A DNA stretch of 64,000 bases from JAUIAI01 sp050633665 (GCA_050633665.1 JBOEGY010000006.1:372001-436000), one strand, 5' to 3'; shown: positions 45,204 through 54,398, numbered from the stretch's first letter. Numbers and translations: made by a program. Notes: generated by a model not told the origin, from the letters alone.

Positions 45204-46502
45204 ATGCGTCTGGATACACTTTTCTCGGGGTCGGCAGTTGTATTGCTGACTGGTCTTTTGGGTGCCTGCTCCACCAGCGGCCTGGTATCCCGTGGCGCGG
45301 TACCCGAAGCGGCGGCCAACCTGAAGACCTGTACCGCGCAGACCGGCGCCCTGGCGATCGGCCAGACCAACGAGCTTGTGCCGCTGGTGCCGCGACCGGT
45401 TAAAGGCGTTGTGTTCAAAGATCCTGTCTACCGGTCATGCCTGTTGCGCGCGACCGATCACATCAAGGAACCGCCCAGCGGATTTGCACGTAATGATTAC
45501 TCGCGCCGTCAGGCGTTCAATGCCGACAACTCGATGTTTCTCGTCTATGCGATAAACGGCTACTGGCATTTGTACAGCGGCATTGATTTTTCGCACCAGG
45601 GGCAACTGACTGGTCCGGTAGCCGATGCCGAACCGCAGTGGCACCCGACCGATCCGAACCGGATGCTGTTTCTGCCAAACAATGGCGTTGGCATGACCAT
45701 TAATGAGTTGAATGTGCGTACCGGTGCCTCTCGAACGCTGATTGATCTGGCAGACCGCCTGATAGAGCGCTGGCCGAACGCCAGTGCCGCCTGGACGCGC
45801 AGCGAAGGCGCGCCGTCGGCGGATGCCCGGTACATGGCGTTACTGGTTGAAGACGAGGCGTTTCAGTCGGTGGGCATGGTGGTGGTGGATTTGCTCGAAG
45901 ATAAAATCCTGGCCTATCGCGATGTGACCGAGCGGCCCGATCATCTGAGCATCAGCCCGTCGGGTAATTATGTTGTCGTGTCCTGGGTGAACCGGACCGT
46001 GGTTTTTGATCGCGACTTTTCCAATGAACGGCAACTGACCCGGCGCAGTGAGCACTCCGACATTGCGATTGGGGCAGACGGCCATGATGTCCTGGTTTCG
46101 ATTGACTACGGCGCCAATGACGGTGACATCTTCATGATTGACCTGGTGACCGGCAAGCGTACCGATTTGCTGCCGACCTATCTGAACGGCACCGCCACCG
46201 CGATGCATTTCTCAGGCAAAGGCTATGACAAACCAGGCTGGGTGATTGTTTCCACTTATGCGAACACGACTGACAAACAGGAGTGGTTGCATGACAAGAT
46301 CTTTGCGATGGAACTCAAAGCCAACCCGAGAATCGTGCCGCTTGCGCATCACCGCTCCGTGGAAAAAGGCTATTGGACCGAGCCGCATGCGTCAGTCAGC
46401 CGGGATTTCAGCCGGGTGTTGTTCACCTCAAACTGGAACAAACCCGACGCGCAAGATGTTGATGCTTATTTTCTGCGGATTCCCGAAGGCGCCATGCCCT
46501 AG
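45204..46502 (+). CDS. Secreted lipoprotein, beta-propeller-like
   Basis: This is a 432-residue protein with a lipoprotein signal (MRLDTLFSGSAVVLLTGLLGAC; lipobox LLGAC), so it is probably anchored in a membrane facing the periplasm. The mature part has repeated strand patterns such as QAFNADNSMFLVY, AEPQWHPTDPNRMLFL, LSISPSGNYVVVS and ASVSRDFSRVLFTS. These resemble blades of TolB- or oligogalacturonate-lyase-like seven-bladed propellers. I do not recognise the exact family. It follows the polymerase gene by 25 bases and may be on the same transcript. A role in polymer binding, export or modification is inferred from position only. Confidence 0.75.
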   Translation: MRLDTLFSGSAVVLLTGLLGACSTSGLVSRGAVPEAAANLKTCTAQTGALAIGQTNELVPLVPRPVKGVVFKDPVYRSCLLRATDHIKEPPSGFARNDYSRRQAFNADNSMFLVYAINGYWHLYSGIDFSHQGQLTGPVADAEPQWHPTDPNRMLFLPNNGVGMTINELNVRTGASRTLIDLADRLIERWPNASAAWTRSEGAPSADARYMALLVEDEAFQSVGMVVVDLLEDKILAYRDVTERPDHLSISPSGNYVVVSWVNRTVVFDRDFSNERQLTRRSEHSDIAIGADGHDVLVSIDYGANDGDIFMIDLVTGKRTDLLPTYLNGTATAMHFSGKGYDKPGWVIVSTYANTTDKQEWLHDKIFAMELKANPRIVPLAHHRSVEKGYWTEPHASVSRDFSRVLFTSNWNKPDAQDVDAYFLRIPEGAMP

Positions 46503-46518
46503 TGTGGCGCCAGTCTGG

Positions 46519-47121
46519 TCAGCGAATGACCAGCGCGACTGACAATGCCAGTAACACTCCCATAGCCTGGTTAAAGCGCCGGGCGCGGCGCTGATGGCTC
46601 AGCCATTGCTTCATGGATGCACCAAACGCCAGCCAGACGGTGCTGCTGATGGTGGCGGCCACGGCAAAGACGCCAGCCATCTGGAATGCCCGGCTCATGA
46701 CGCCTCCGGCGTCGCTGACCTCTGCGCCATAAACGCCTACTGCGCTCAGGGTGACCACCCAGGATTTCGGGTTGATCCATTGAAAGACGAGCGCCTGCCA
46801 GAACCCCACGGTTGCCGCTTGCGGCTGATCGCTCATCGCCGGCGCCGTGCCAATCTGCCAGGCAAGCCACAACAGAAACGCCGACCCGAGCCATTTCAGG
46901 GTGATCAGGGATTGTGGATAGGTGTCGGCAAATCCGGCCAACCCGAGGCTGCCCAGACCCATTAGCAAGGCCATGCCGGTGACCACGCCGGCCAGGCAGC
47001 GCAGCCCGCCAACAAACCCGGCGCGGGATCCGGCAGCCAGAATCAAGACGTTGCTCGGCCCTGGCGTAATCGCCGCTACCAGTGCGAAGATAAAGAAGGC
47101 GACAATCTGGTCTGGAGGCAT
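46519..47121 (-). CDS. LysE/RhtB-family amino-acid exporter
   Basis: This is a membrane protein of 200 residues with six hydrophobic helices. The FFIFALVAAITPGPSNVLILAAGSRAG segment is the signature of the LysE/RhtB exporters, and VFQWINPKSWVVTLSAVG is the second conserved part. I start at the ATG at 47121; an upstream extension to 47193 overlaps the divergent regulator gene. It probably exports an amino acid or similar metabolite and is unlikely to be part of EPS synthesis. The AraC-family gene diverges with only 8 bases between starts, suggesting control by that regulator. Confidence 0.88.
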   Translation of the reverse strand: MPPDQIVAFFIFALVAAITPGPSNVLILAAGSRAGFVGGLRCLAGVVTGMALLMGLGSLGLAGFADTYPQSLITLKWLGSAFLLWLAWQIGTAPAMSDQPQAATVGFWQALVFQWINPKSWVVTLSAVGVYGAEVSDAGGVMSRAFQMAGVFAVAATISSTVWLAFGASMKQWLSHQRRARRFNQAMGVLLALSVALVIR

Positions 47122-47129
47122 AGCAGTCC

Positions 47130-48041
47130 ATGAACTCAAAACATCCCCGTTATGACAGGCCGGCAACCGGCTGTCTTGAACGATCCGGCACACTGCGCCG
47201 GCAAGACTGGATGACTGGTCATCCGGTCTGCGATGGCATCAGCAGTCTGCGCGCTGGGTTGCTGCGCAGGGCTTACGCCCGGCATCGCCATGACACTTAT
47301 ACGATCGCGGTGACCGGCTCCGGGGTGCAGGAGTTCGACTACCGGGGCAGCGTGTATCGCAGCCTGCCTGGTCAGGTGGTCGTGCTCCATCCGGATGAGC
47401 CACATGATGGCCGCAGCGGCAAGCCTGGCGGTTTCACCTATTGCGCGCTGAATCTTGACCCGGCTTGTTTGTCTGAGGTGCTCGGCTTGCTGCCGTTTAT
47501 TGACTCCCCGGTGTTTAACGACCCGGTGTTGGCGCAGCTAGTGACGCAGGCGGTTGCCGGCACAACGGATTCGGTTCTTGAACCTCTGGCCGCTGATGAT
47601 CTGATTCAGACCATCGCTGTCCGCCTGCTCGCGGCGGCGTCGCCAAAAACCGCAAACTCGCGTCATCGAATGATGAGTGAGGCGGTGTTGATGCGGCTGC
47701 GTGAATTTCTCGACACTCACTACACCCGTGTTATTCCGGTCAGCCAGTTGGAGTATGTTTCTGGCGAATCACGGTATTGCATCGCCACCAACTTCCGGCG
47801 CCGGTTCGGGACGTCGCCGTACCGTTATTTGCTGATGCGCCGGGTAGGGTTTGTTCGCTCACGCTTGCCGCTGGCCGGCAGTCTGGGCGACCTGGCACTG
47901 GCCGCCGGGTTCGCGGATCAGGCGCATATGACGCGGATGTTCAAATCGGTGGTTGGTTTTACGCCAGATGGTTATGCCCGGCTGTGGCGGGCGGGTGCTG
48001 TTAACACTTACACCAACGCTTACAACCAGCCGCGCCACTGA
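47130..48041 (+). CDS. AraC-family transcriptional regulator
   Basis: This is a 303-residue regulator. The N-terminal cupin-like ligand-binding domain includes YARHRHDTYTIAVTGSGVQEFDYRG and LHPDEPHDG. The C-terminal part has two helix-turn-helix units, with SQLEYVSGESRYCIATNFRRRFGTSPYRYLLMRRV and LGDLALAAGFADQAHMTRMFKSVVGFTPDGY. Such regulators are often divergent to LysE-type exporters, as here, and respond to the exported amino acid. The 3' end overlaps the convergent ElyC/YdcF-like gene by 22 bases. Confidence 0.9.
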   Translation: MNSKHPRYDRPATGCLERSGTLRRQDWMTGHPVCDGISSLRAGLLRRAYARHRHDTYTIAVTGSGVQEFDYRGSVYRSLPGQVVVLHPDEPHDGRSGKPGGFTYCALNLDPACLSEVLGLLPFIDSPVFNDPVLAQLVTQAVAGTTDSVLEPLAADDLIQTIAVRLLAAASPKTANSRHRMMSEAVLMRLREFLDTHYTRVIPVSQLEYVSGESRYCIATNFRRRFGTSPYRYLLMRRVGFVRSRLPLAGSLGDLALAAGFADQAHMTRMFKSVVGFTPDGYARLWRAGAVNTYTNAYNQPRH

Positions 48042-48781
48042 TAGACCACTGTCCCGAGCAACTCGTGCAATGACTGCTGCCACAGTTGCGGGCCACCGTT
48101 GTTGGGGAACCAGGCACGCCAGCCCGGTTGTTGCAGTTGTTGGTAGTCGCACGGCAGGGCGCTGAGCGTCATGCCAAGCGAGCGGGCCGCCGACATGGCG
48201 CGTGGCATATGGGCTGCGCTGGTAATCAGATAAGCCGGGTGTGGATAGGCTGCCACCAGGGGTTGGGCGGCTAATAGATCTTCGCGGCTGTTGCTGGTCT
48301 GGTGGCCGGCGGTGACGATGGCGCTGGCCGGAACACCCCATTGGCTGGCCAGGGCTGCCATGGCGGCGGCAATACTGTTCTGGTCCGGATCAGGCCCGGT
48401 GCCAAAACCACCAACGAACACCAGCTTGCCGCCGGTCTGTCGCCAGTGTCTGATCGCGGCCTGGGTGCGCCGCCATCCGGCGAGCGTCAGTTCAGCGCGA
48501 CCTTCATGGTTGGCTTGCGGCGGCGTGCCGGCACCCATCACCAGATAAAAAGGGCGGGCGGTTTGCGGTGATGCCGGCTGACCGGGAACGCCTTCGAGCT
48601 GGGCCAGCGCCAGATTGGCGATTGCCGGGGCCGAGAAAATCCAGGTCCAGACAAACAACATGGCCGTCAGGTCACGGGCGAAGCGATGCTCACGCAACCA
48701 CCACCAGGCAAGCGCGAGCAAAAGGATTAACTGCACCGGGCCGGGCGTGAGAATTTCGCTGGCGTCACCGAAAAAAAGCAT
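48020..48781 (-). CDS. YdcF/ElyC/SanA-like DUF218 protein
   Basis: This is a 253-residue protein with two N-terminal membrane helices (about 12-30 and 36-58) and a periplasmic DUF218 domain: YLVMGAGTPPQ, SREDLLAAQPL, YLITSAAHMPRAMSAARSLG. ElyC is linked to envelope and undecaprenyl-phosphate metabolism in E. coli, but the reaction of the family is not settled. I place the start at ATG 48781. It follows XrtA hydrolase 1 by two bases on the same strand and so probably belongs to that three-gene unit. It lacks the exosortase Cys/Arg/His layout and is not the missing XrtA. Confidence 0.85.
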   Translation of the reverse strand: MLFFGDASEILTPGPVQLILLLALAWWWLREHRFARDLTAMLFVWTWIFSAPAIANLALAQLEGVPGQPASPQTARPFYLVMGAGTPPQANHEGRAELTLAGWRRTQAAIRHWRQTGGKLVFVGGFGTGPDPDQNSIAAAMAALASQWGVPASAIVTAGHQTSNSREDLLAAQPLVAAYPHPAYLITSAAHMPRAMSAARSLGMTLSALPCDYQQLQQPGWRAWFPNNGGPQLWQQSLHELLGTVVYQWRGWL

Positions 48782-48783
48782 CG

Positions 48784-49614
48784 TTAGTTGTCGCTGATCT
48801 GCGTAACCCACGGCACGATCCGCTCGATCAGCTCCTGCTGGACGCTGAGCGCGGTCGCCGTATGGTCGATGTGCGGCGTGTATTCAGTACGCACCGCACC
48901 GAGCGCCGGATACTGGTGAAAGCCGTCGGCGAACTGGTCGGCGTAGTTGTAGTGTTGCAGGATGCTGCCGCTGAACATCTGGTAGATGCTGACCCCGCGC
49001 CGCAACAGGCGCTCAAGGTCGGCGGCGAACTCGGCTTGTGGCGGATGGTCCAGACCGTAGTCAGGCGCGGCCTGACCGGCAGGTATGGCCGCCTGGGCAG
49101 AGGGTTTGCGCAACAGACGGCTGCGTAATGACTTGGCGATTACTCCGGCTGTCAGCGTGCGGGCTCGTTGCAGGACTCGTTCGCGTCCGGTACGGGCGGT
49201 TGGGTATGCATAACCGTCAATCATGTGAATGCCGGTGACGCGCGCATCGAGCAGCGCGGTGCGCAGTGAATAAACCGCGCCAGAGCACAGGCCGATCAAC
49301 ACCACCTGGCTCACCCCGGTGTGTTTGATCAAGTGGTCTATACCGGCCCGGATGTCAATGACTGCCTGTTGATCATAGGCGGTGTCGGTGGGCGGTGAGC
49401 GGCTGTCACCCACAGCGGCCAGATCCAGGCGCAAGACCGGATGGCCGGCGCCGGCAAGCGCGCGCGCCAGTTTGACATTGAACCGGTGCGGGCCGATCCG
49501 GTGAATCACCCCGGCGCAAAGCAGAATGCAGCCGATTGCGGCGCCAGGCTTGCCAGCGGTGAGGGTGCCAAGCAGGTGTTGATGTTCACCGAAAGTGGCG
49601 GTGGTTTCAATCAT
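48784..49614 (-). CDS. Exosortase A system-associated hydrolase 1
   Basis: This is an alpha/beta-hydrolase of 276 residues of the type found in XrtA/PEP-CTERM EPS loci. The nucleophile elbow is GLCSGAVYS (Ser in GxSxG-like context) and a conserved histidine region, PHIDHTATAL, lies near the C-terminus. RLDLAAVGDSRS holds the oxyanion-side strand. The physiological substrate is not known; acyl groups on carrier or sugar are a guess. It overlaps hydrolase 2 in an ATGA junction, and the two are usually found as a pair. Confidence 0.83.
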   Translation of the reverse strand: MIETTATFGEHQHLLGTLTAGKPGAAIGCILLCAGVIHRIGPHRFNVKLARALAGAGHPVLRLDLAAVGDSRSPPTDTAYDQQAVIDIRAGIDHLIKHTGVSQVVLIGLCSGAVYSLRTALLDARVTGIHMIDGYAYPTARTGRERVLQRARTLTAGVIAKSLRSRLLRKPSAQAAIPAGQAAPDYGLDHPPQAEFAADLERLLRRGVSIYQMFSGSILQHYNYADQFADGFHQYPALGAVRTEYTPHIDHTATALSVQQELIERIVPWVTQISDN

Positions 49615-50495
49615 GCGGTGTCGCCTGAGATGGCGGCCAGAATCGCCCCGACCGCCGGGGCTGGGACGAGCGCCGTATTGAGGGCTTCTTCTGAGGTCCA
49701 GTCGAAGTCGCTATCAAAACGGTGATGCGAGAATTCGCAGTGATTTGCCTGGCAGGCTTCGCGCCACGCGGTTTCGTGCAGCGGTGCAGACGGGGCAGCG
49801 GCACTGCTGGCCTGCGCTTGTTCAGGATTGTTGGCCAGCAAGGCGATAGCCGGGGTGTTGACCGCAAGGTTCTTGCCGGCCAGGGCTTCAATCTGCGCGG
49901 CCATGGCTGCTGACACCCCAAACCCCATTAACTCGGTTGGCGGCCACGCGGCGTCATGCGCGGCTTGCAGGCGGGCCGGTTCGGCGGGCAGGCTGTAGCT
50001 GCTGAACAAAGCGCGGCGGTGGTCGGCAGCCAGGGCTTTGAGGTGGGCTGCGCCGTCCAGCACCGGTTCCCACAACACCAGTTGTGCTGGCGGTTGAGTC
50101 GTCTTGGCCGCCGCCATCAGGCCGACGCTGGCCCCAAGGCGAATGCCCAGCCAGCTGATTCGCTCGGCCCTGGAGATCTCACGCAACATGCAATCGGCGG
50201 CAATCGCGTCTTGTGCCCAGCCGTTCAGGTCGGCGTCCATGTCATCGCCGGGCGAGTCTCCGCTGCCGAAGTAATCGAAGCGTAAGACGTCATAGCCTGA
50301 CCGCGCCAACCGGTCTGCGGCGACCCGCAGCAACCGATGGGTGCGGACGGCTTCCTGACCGAACGGATTGAGCATCAGGACGGCCCGACGCGGCGCGTCA
50401 GGGTTTTTGCGGCGGGCCCGGTGGGCAAAACCGATCAGCTCGCGCGCGGGCATGCCGGGATCGATCGGGTTGATTCGAATGGGAACGATGGCCAT
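49611..50495 (-). CDS. Exosortase A system-associated hydrolase 2
   Basis: This is an alpha/beta-hydrolase-fold protein of 294 residues matching the second hydrolase of XrtA loci. It has VLMLNPFGQEAVRTHR, LRFDYFGSGDSPG and LVLWEPVLDG. The position of the nucleophile elbow reads GIRLGAS, so the central Ser of GxSxG is replaced by Arg, and it may not be a normal serine hydrolase. The fold is otherwise kept. It heads the minus-strand trio hydrolase 2, hydrolase 1, ElyC-like, and diverges from the wbpP-like gene. Together with hydrolase 1 it is the strongest sign of an XrtA-type locus in this half. Confidence 0.83.
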   Translation of the reverse strand: MAIVPIRINPIDPGMPARELIGFAHRARRKNPDAPRRAVLMLNPFGQEAVRTHRLLRVAADRLARSGYDVLRFDYFGSGDSPGDDMDADLNGWAQDAIAADCMLREISRAERISWLGIRLGASVGLMAAAKTTQPPAQLVLWEPVLDGAAHLKALAADHRRALFSSYSLPAEPARLQAAHDAAWPPTELMGFGVSAAMAAQIEALAGKNLAVNTPAIALLANNPEQAQASSAAAPSAPLHETAWREACQANHCEFSHHRFDSDFDWTSEEALNTALVPAPAVGAILAAISGDTA

Positions 50496-50690
50496 GAGAT
50501 GACTACAACAGGGGCTGGAACTCGGGCTGAAACGGCAAAATGGCGCGGGTGATGACCATTGGCTGGACGTTCATTCTACAAACAGGCCTGATCCGGACCG
50601 TGACTTATCGCACATCGCGGCTTGCCGGCGTCCGCGTGGCCGCTGCCTGGCCGTACACTTAGGCCCTCTGACTGACCCCTCCTGGAGTAG

Positions 50691-51806
50691 ATGGCTTTGG
50701 CCGACTTATCTGATACAACCCTGAGCGCCATGTTGAATCCCCTGTTTGAGGGTGCCGAAAAACCTGTCAGTCGTTGGCTGGTCACCGGCGCGGGCGGATT
50801 CATTGGTTCTCATCTGGTTCAGGCCTTGTTGAACGCCGGGCAGCAAGTGGTGGCTCTGGACAATTTCCTGACCGGTCATCGGCACAACCTGGATCGGGTG
50901 CTGGCGGCGGTGCCACCGGCCGCCCGTGAGCACTACCGGCTGGTCGAGGCGGACATTACCGATGAGGCCAGCGTGGCGCAGGCGATGGTCGGGGTGGATT
51001 ATGTTTTGCATCAGGCGGCACTCGGTTCAGTGCCGCGATCTCTGGCGCAACCGCTTGCCTCGTTCAGCAACAATGTTGATGGCTTCTTCAAAGTGATCAT
51101 CGCGGCCAAAGACGCCGGCGTTAAGCGCTTTGTCTATGCCTCGTCGAGTTCGATTTACGGAGACCATCCGGATCTGCCCAAGCTGGAGCCCAAGACCGGC
51201 AATCCGTTATCGCCGTATGCGGCGACCAAGGCTTCCAATGAGTTGTTTGCCGCGATGGTCAGCCGTTGTTACGGCATGTCTTGTGCCGGGCTGCGCTATT
51301 TCAATGTGTTTGGTGCGCGCCAGGATCCAAACGGCCCGTATGCGGCGGTGATTCCACGCTGGGTGGATGCCTTGATATCGGGCGAACCGGTGTATATCAA
51401 TGGTGACGGCGAAACCAGCCGTGACTTCTGCTTTGTGGATAACGTCGTGCAGATCAACCTGCGCGCGGCATTGCTGGGGGTGACCCCAGCGGGGGAGCCG
51501 GTCGGATCAGACACGACCGGTGAGGCTTCACACTTTGCATACAACGTTGCAGTGGGTCATCGAACCACCTTGAATGAGTTGTTCTACCTGCTTCGGGACC
51601 GGGTCAGCCGGGTTTATCCACAGGCCGCCTCCCGTGAGCCTGAGTACCGTGATTTCCGGGCGGGCGATGTACGTCACTCGCAGGCCGATATCTCAAGAGC
51701 CGCGAATCAGCTCGCTTATGCGCCGACGCATACGGTCTCCCAGGGTCTGGACGTGGCCGTGCAGTGGTACCTGGAAAATTCAGGCGCGGTTAGTAAACCG
51801 GAGTAA
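50691..51806 (+). CDS. wbpP: WbpP-like UDP-GlcNAc C4-epimerase
   Basis: This is an extended short-chain dehydrogenase of 371 residues, closely resembling WbpP/TviC. TGAGGFIGSHL is the NAD site near residue 32, VDYVLHQAALGSVPRS is a hallmark, ASSSSIYGDHP and the YxxxK pair (SPYAATK) form the active site, and YINGDGETSRDFC is also conserved. It interconverts UDP-GlcNAc and UDP-GalNAc, giving substrate for the WbpO-like dehydrogenase at 29992 or for GalNAc transfer. A GGAG site lies only three bases before the ATG at 50691, so a start at the ATG at 50730 cannot be excluded. Confidence 0.9.
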   Translation: MALADLSDTTLSAMLNPLFEGAEKPVSRWLVTGAGGFIGSHLVQALLNAGQQVVALDNFLTGHRHNLDRVLAAVPPAAREHYRLVEADITDEASVAQAMVGVDYVLHQAALGSVPRSLAQPLASFSNNVDGFFKVIIAAKDAGVKRFVYASSSSIYGDHPDLPKLEPKTGNPLSPYAATKASNELFAAMVSRCYGMSCAGLRYFNVFGARQDPNGPYAAVIPRWVDALISGEPVYINGDGETSRDFCFVDNVVQINLRAALLGVTPAGEPVGSDTTGEASHFAYNVAVGHRTTLNELFYLLRDRVSRVYPQAASREPEYRDFRAGDVRHSQADISRAANQLAYAPTHTVSQGLDVAVQWYLENSGAVSKPE

Positions 51807-52108
51807 TGTGACAAATTAACCGACGCCTCCCGGATATCTCCCGGGTGGCCAAGGTCTTGAATTTGTTCGATACTTCAGGGTTCGCGGCAGTCGCGGCAAA
51901 CGACCGACAGCGCTGGCGCGACCCGACCCCGGCGTCGCTGAACCGGTCGGATGCTGCGACCGTGATTTAGTTCCTGCCAGAGTTCCCCCCGACAACTCAG
52001 AATGAACCCAGTTCAGAATAACGCCGGCGAGGCGATTGCATGATGCGTCATCGCCCTCTGGTTCTCAACAACGATAGTTCCCAACAACGATTTACCCAGG
52101 AGAGATTC
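51807..52108 (+). other. Intergenic leader before the export core
   Basis: 302 bases between the wbpP-like gene and the export lipoprotein gene. TGTGAC is at 51807-51812. An inverted repeat CCCGG-N7-CCGGG (51829-51845) could form a short hairpin but has no T-run, so it is at best a weak terminator. A strong Shine-Dalgarno AGGAGAG lies at 52098-52104, five bases from the start at 52109, which rules out the longer frame from 52040. Confidence 0.4.
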
Positions 52109-52702
52109 ATGCTCAGTCGGATTTGCCTTTTGATTGTTGCTTTCGCGATCAGCGCTTGTAGTTCGCTGCCGCAGGCACCGGCCAAAGCGGCGTCAGAAAA
52201 TTTCCGCTATCAGATCGGCCCGGGCGACAAGCTTAATATCAGCGTCTGGCGCAATCCCGAGTTGTCAGCCGAAGTGCCGGTCAGCCCCGACGGGAAAATC
52301 ACCTCGCCGCTGATTGAAGACTTGCAGGCGGCCGGGCGCAATCCGGAAGAGCTGGCCCGTGAAATCGAAAAGCAGCTGACCAAGTTCATTCGTGAGCCGA
52401 CCGTAACCGTAGTCGTGACCGAATTCGTTGGTAACTCGGATCATCAGATCCGGGTGGTTGGCCAGGCGGCCAAGCCGGCCGCCATTCCGTATCGTCAGGG
52501 CATGACCTTGCTTGACGTGATGATCAAGGTGGGCGGTATCACCGAGTTTGCAGCAGGCAACCGGGCCGTGTTGATCCGCAGCACCGAAGACAACAAGAAG
52601 TATCGGGTACGTTTGCAGGACTTGCTGCGCAGCGGCGACGTATCGGCAAATGTTGAAATGCTGCCCGGCGACGTGATCATGATCCCCGAAGGCCTGCTCT
52701 AA
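52109..52702 (+). CDS. Wza-like polysaccharide export lipoprotein, XrtA type
   Basis: This is a 197-residue outer-membrane export protein. The lipoprotein signal ends FAISACSS. The mature part has the poly_export domain (YQIGPGDKLNISVWRNPELSAEVPVSPDG) and a SLBB-like segment (IRVVGQAAKPAAIPYRQGMTLLDVMIKVGG). The short form is typical of exports in PEP-CTERM/XrtA loci. It should form the outer-membrane channel for the EPS and be partner of the chain-length protein encoded next. The start is set by AGGAGAG at 52098. Confidence 0.92.
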   Translation: MLSRICLLIVAFAISACSSLPQAPAKAASENFRYQIGPGDKLNISVWRNPELSAEVPVSPDGKITSPLIEDLQAAGRNPEELAREIEKQLTKFIREPTVTVVVTEFVGNSDHQIRVVGQAAKPAAIPYRQGMTLLDVMIKVGGITEFAAGNRAVLIRSTEDNKKYRVRLQDLLRSGDVSANVEMLPGDVIMIPEGLL

Positions 52703-52719
52703 GCGGCGGAGAGATTGTC

Positions 52720-54396
52720 ATGATGGCGAGTTTTTCGAAGTATCTTTCGTTCCTGCCCGGCTTGTGGAAGCACCGCCGGCTGGGGTTTCTCACGACACTG
52801 GCGCTGGGCATACTCGGCGCGATCGTGATTGCGATATTGCCTAACCGGTACGAAGCCTCGGCGCGTGCTTATGTTGATACCCAGTCAATACTGCGCCCGC
52901 TGATGGAAGGCATGGCTGTACAGCCGGATGTCAATCAGCAGTTGAGCATGATGTCGCGAGCCCTGCTGAGCCGGGCCAATGTGTTGCGGGTTGCCGAAGA
53001 TGCCGGCATGCTCGACAAACTGGAGCCGGGTCAGAGCACCGACCAACTGGTTGATGGTTTGCGCAAGAAAATTCAGTTTGAACCCGCCGGCCGTGAAAAC
53101 TTCTTCAGCCTTAAATACCGTGACGGTGAGCCGGAAGTGGCGCTGTCAGTGGTCAGTTCACTGCTCGAGATATTTTTCAACAGCGCTCGCTCTGACCAGG
53201 AAAGAGACACCCGCCAGGCCGTCGTGTTTCTGGATGAACAAATCAAGGTTTACGAAAAACGCCTGATCGCTGCCGAAAACGCCTTGAAGGAATTCAAGGT
53301 CAATAACCTTGAGGTCATGCCTAACCTGCAGCAAGACTATTTTGCGCAGACGGCAAAGGTTCAGCAGGCGCAGCAGGCTGCCCAGCTTGAGTTGCAGCAG
53401 ACGCTGAACGCCCGGGCAGCACTGCGGGCGCAGCTTGCCGGCGTGCCGCAGAGTTTCAGCAGTGCTGACCCGAGAGCGGGTGGTGTTAACACCTTGTCTG
53501 AGCTTCAAAAGCGCTTGCGCGATGCCGAGGACCGACTGGGTGATTTGCGGATGCGCTATACAGAGCAACACCCCGACGTACAAAACACGGCGCGAATCGT
53601 TAAAGACTTGCAGGCTGCCCGCGAGGCGGAAAAAATTGAAATTGCCAGCAATGGCGGAGTTGCCCCCGGCCAGATTGTGATCCCGAACCGGGTCTTTCAG
53701 GATTTGAAAGTATCGCTGGCCAGTACCGATGCCCAGGTGGCGTCGTTGCGCGCCCGGGTTGCCGACGCCAACCGTCGTCTGGCTTCGGTCCGCACGCTGG
53801 CCAAAACGGTCCCTGAGGTTGAAGCCCAATACAAGCAGCTTAACCGCGACTACGAAGTCAACAAGACCACTTACGAGCAACTGGTCTCGCGCCGTGAGTC
53901 GGCGCTGCTGTCCGGAAACCTTGATGCCACCAGTGGCGCAGGTGATTTCCGCGTGGTCGATCCGCCCAAGGTTTCCACCTCACCGGTGTGGCCGAACCGG
54001 CCGTTCCTGTTGATTCTGGTCTGCCTGGCATCTCTGGCTGCCGGTTTGTTTGCCGCGCTGGTGCGATCGCAAAGCTCGCCAGCTTTTTATGATGTCTACT
54101 CGTTGCGCAGCGCGACTGATGTGCCGGTGTTCGGCTCGGTCAGTTATGCCGAAGGCGCTAACGGCACGGTGATGAGTGGCCTGAGTACGTTCAGCTTCTG
54201 GTTACTGGTGCTCGGGTATATCGCCGCGTTTGTGGTGGCGATCGGCTTGTTGCTGGTGGGCAAGCCCAAGGAGCCGGAACCGGCGTCACAGTTTTCTCAG
54301 TCATCGATCCTCAATGACTACCTGACACCGTCGCAGATCGGTGCGCGTCGCCCTGGATCGACAGACACCTCCTCCAATTCGAATCGGTCTCGTTAA
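52720..54396 (+). CDS. Chain-length determinant (Wzz-like), XrtA type
   Basis: This is a polysaccharide co-polymerase of 558 residues. The N-terminal helix lies at about 20-42. A long coiled periplasmic domain carries LRMRYTEQHPDVQ, and a second C-terminal helix region follows a proline-rich segment (PPKVSTSPVWPNRPF). A third hydrophobic helix lies near 490-515. It has no kinase domain; the separate kinase is encoded next, as in PEP-CTERM/XrtA loci. It regulates polymer length and links the polymerase to the export lipoprotein. RBS GGAGAG is at 52708-52713; the start could be ATG 52720 or 52723. Confidence 0.92.
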   Translation: MMASFSKYLSFLPGLWKHRRLGFLTTLALGILGAIVIAILPNRYEASARAYVDTQSILRPLMEGMAVQPDVNQQLSMMSRALLSRANVLRVAEDAGMLDKLEPGQSTDQLVDGLRKKIQFEPAGRENFFSLKYRDGEPEVALSVVSSLLEIFFNSARSDQERDTRQAVVFLDEQIKVYEKRLIAAENALKEFKVNNLEVMPNLQQDYFAQTAKVQQAQQAAQLELQQTLNARAALRAQLAGVPQSFSSADPRAGGVNTLSELQKRLRDAEDRLGDLRMRYTEQHPDVQNTARIVKDLQAAREAEKIEIASNGGVAPGQIVIPNRVFQDLKVSLASTDAQVASLRARVADANRRLASVRTLAKTVPEVEAQYKQLNRDYEVNKTTYEQLVSRRESALLSGNLDATSGAGDFRVVDPPKVSTSPVWPNRPFLLILVCLASLAAGLFAALVRSQSSPAFYDVYSLRSATDVPVFGSVSYAEGANGTVMSGLSTFSFWLLVLGYIAAFVVAIGLLLVGKPKEPEPASQFSQSSILNDYLTPSQIGARRPGSTDTSSNSNRSR

Positions 54397-54398
54397 CC

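Noticed and set aside
46519..48041. LysE/AraC pair as part of the EPS system
   Set aside because: The divergent exporter/regulator arrangement is a common self-contained unit with no polysaccharide-related domain; treated as an unrelated insertion.
48020..48781. Possible exosortase because of membrane helices next to XrtA hydrolases
   Set aside because: Only two N-terminal helices and a clear DUF218/ElyC domain; no eight-helix exosortase layout with Cys, Arg and His.
51829..51845. CCCGG-N7-CCGGG as a strong terminator after wbpP
   Set aside because: The stem is only five bases and no T-run follows; kept only as a note in the intergenic entry.
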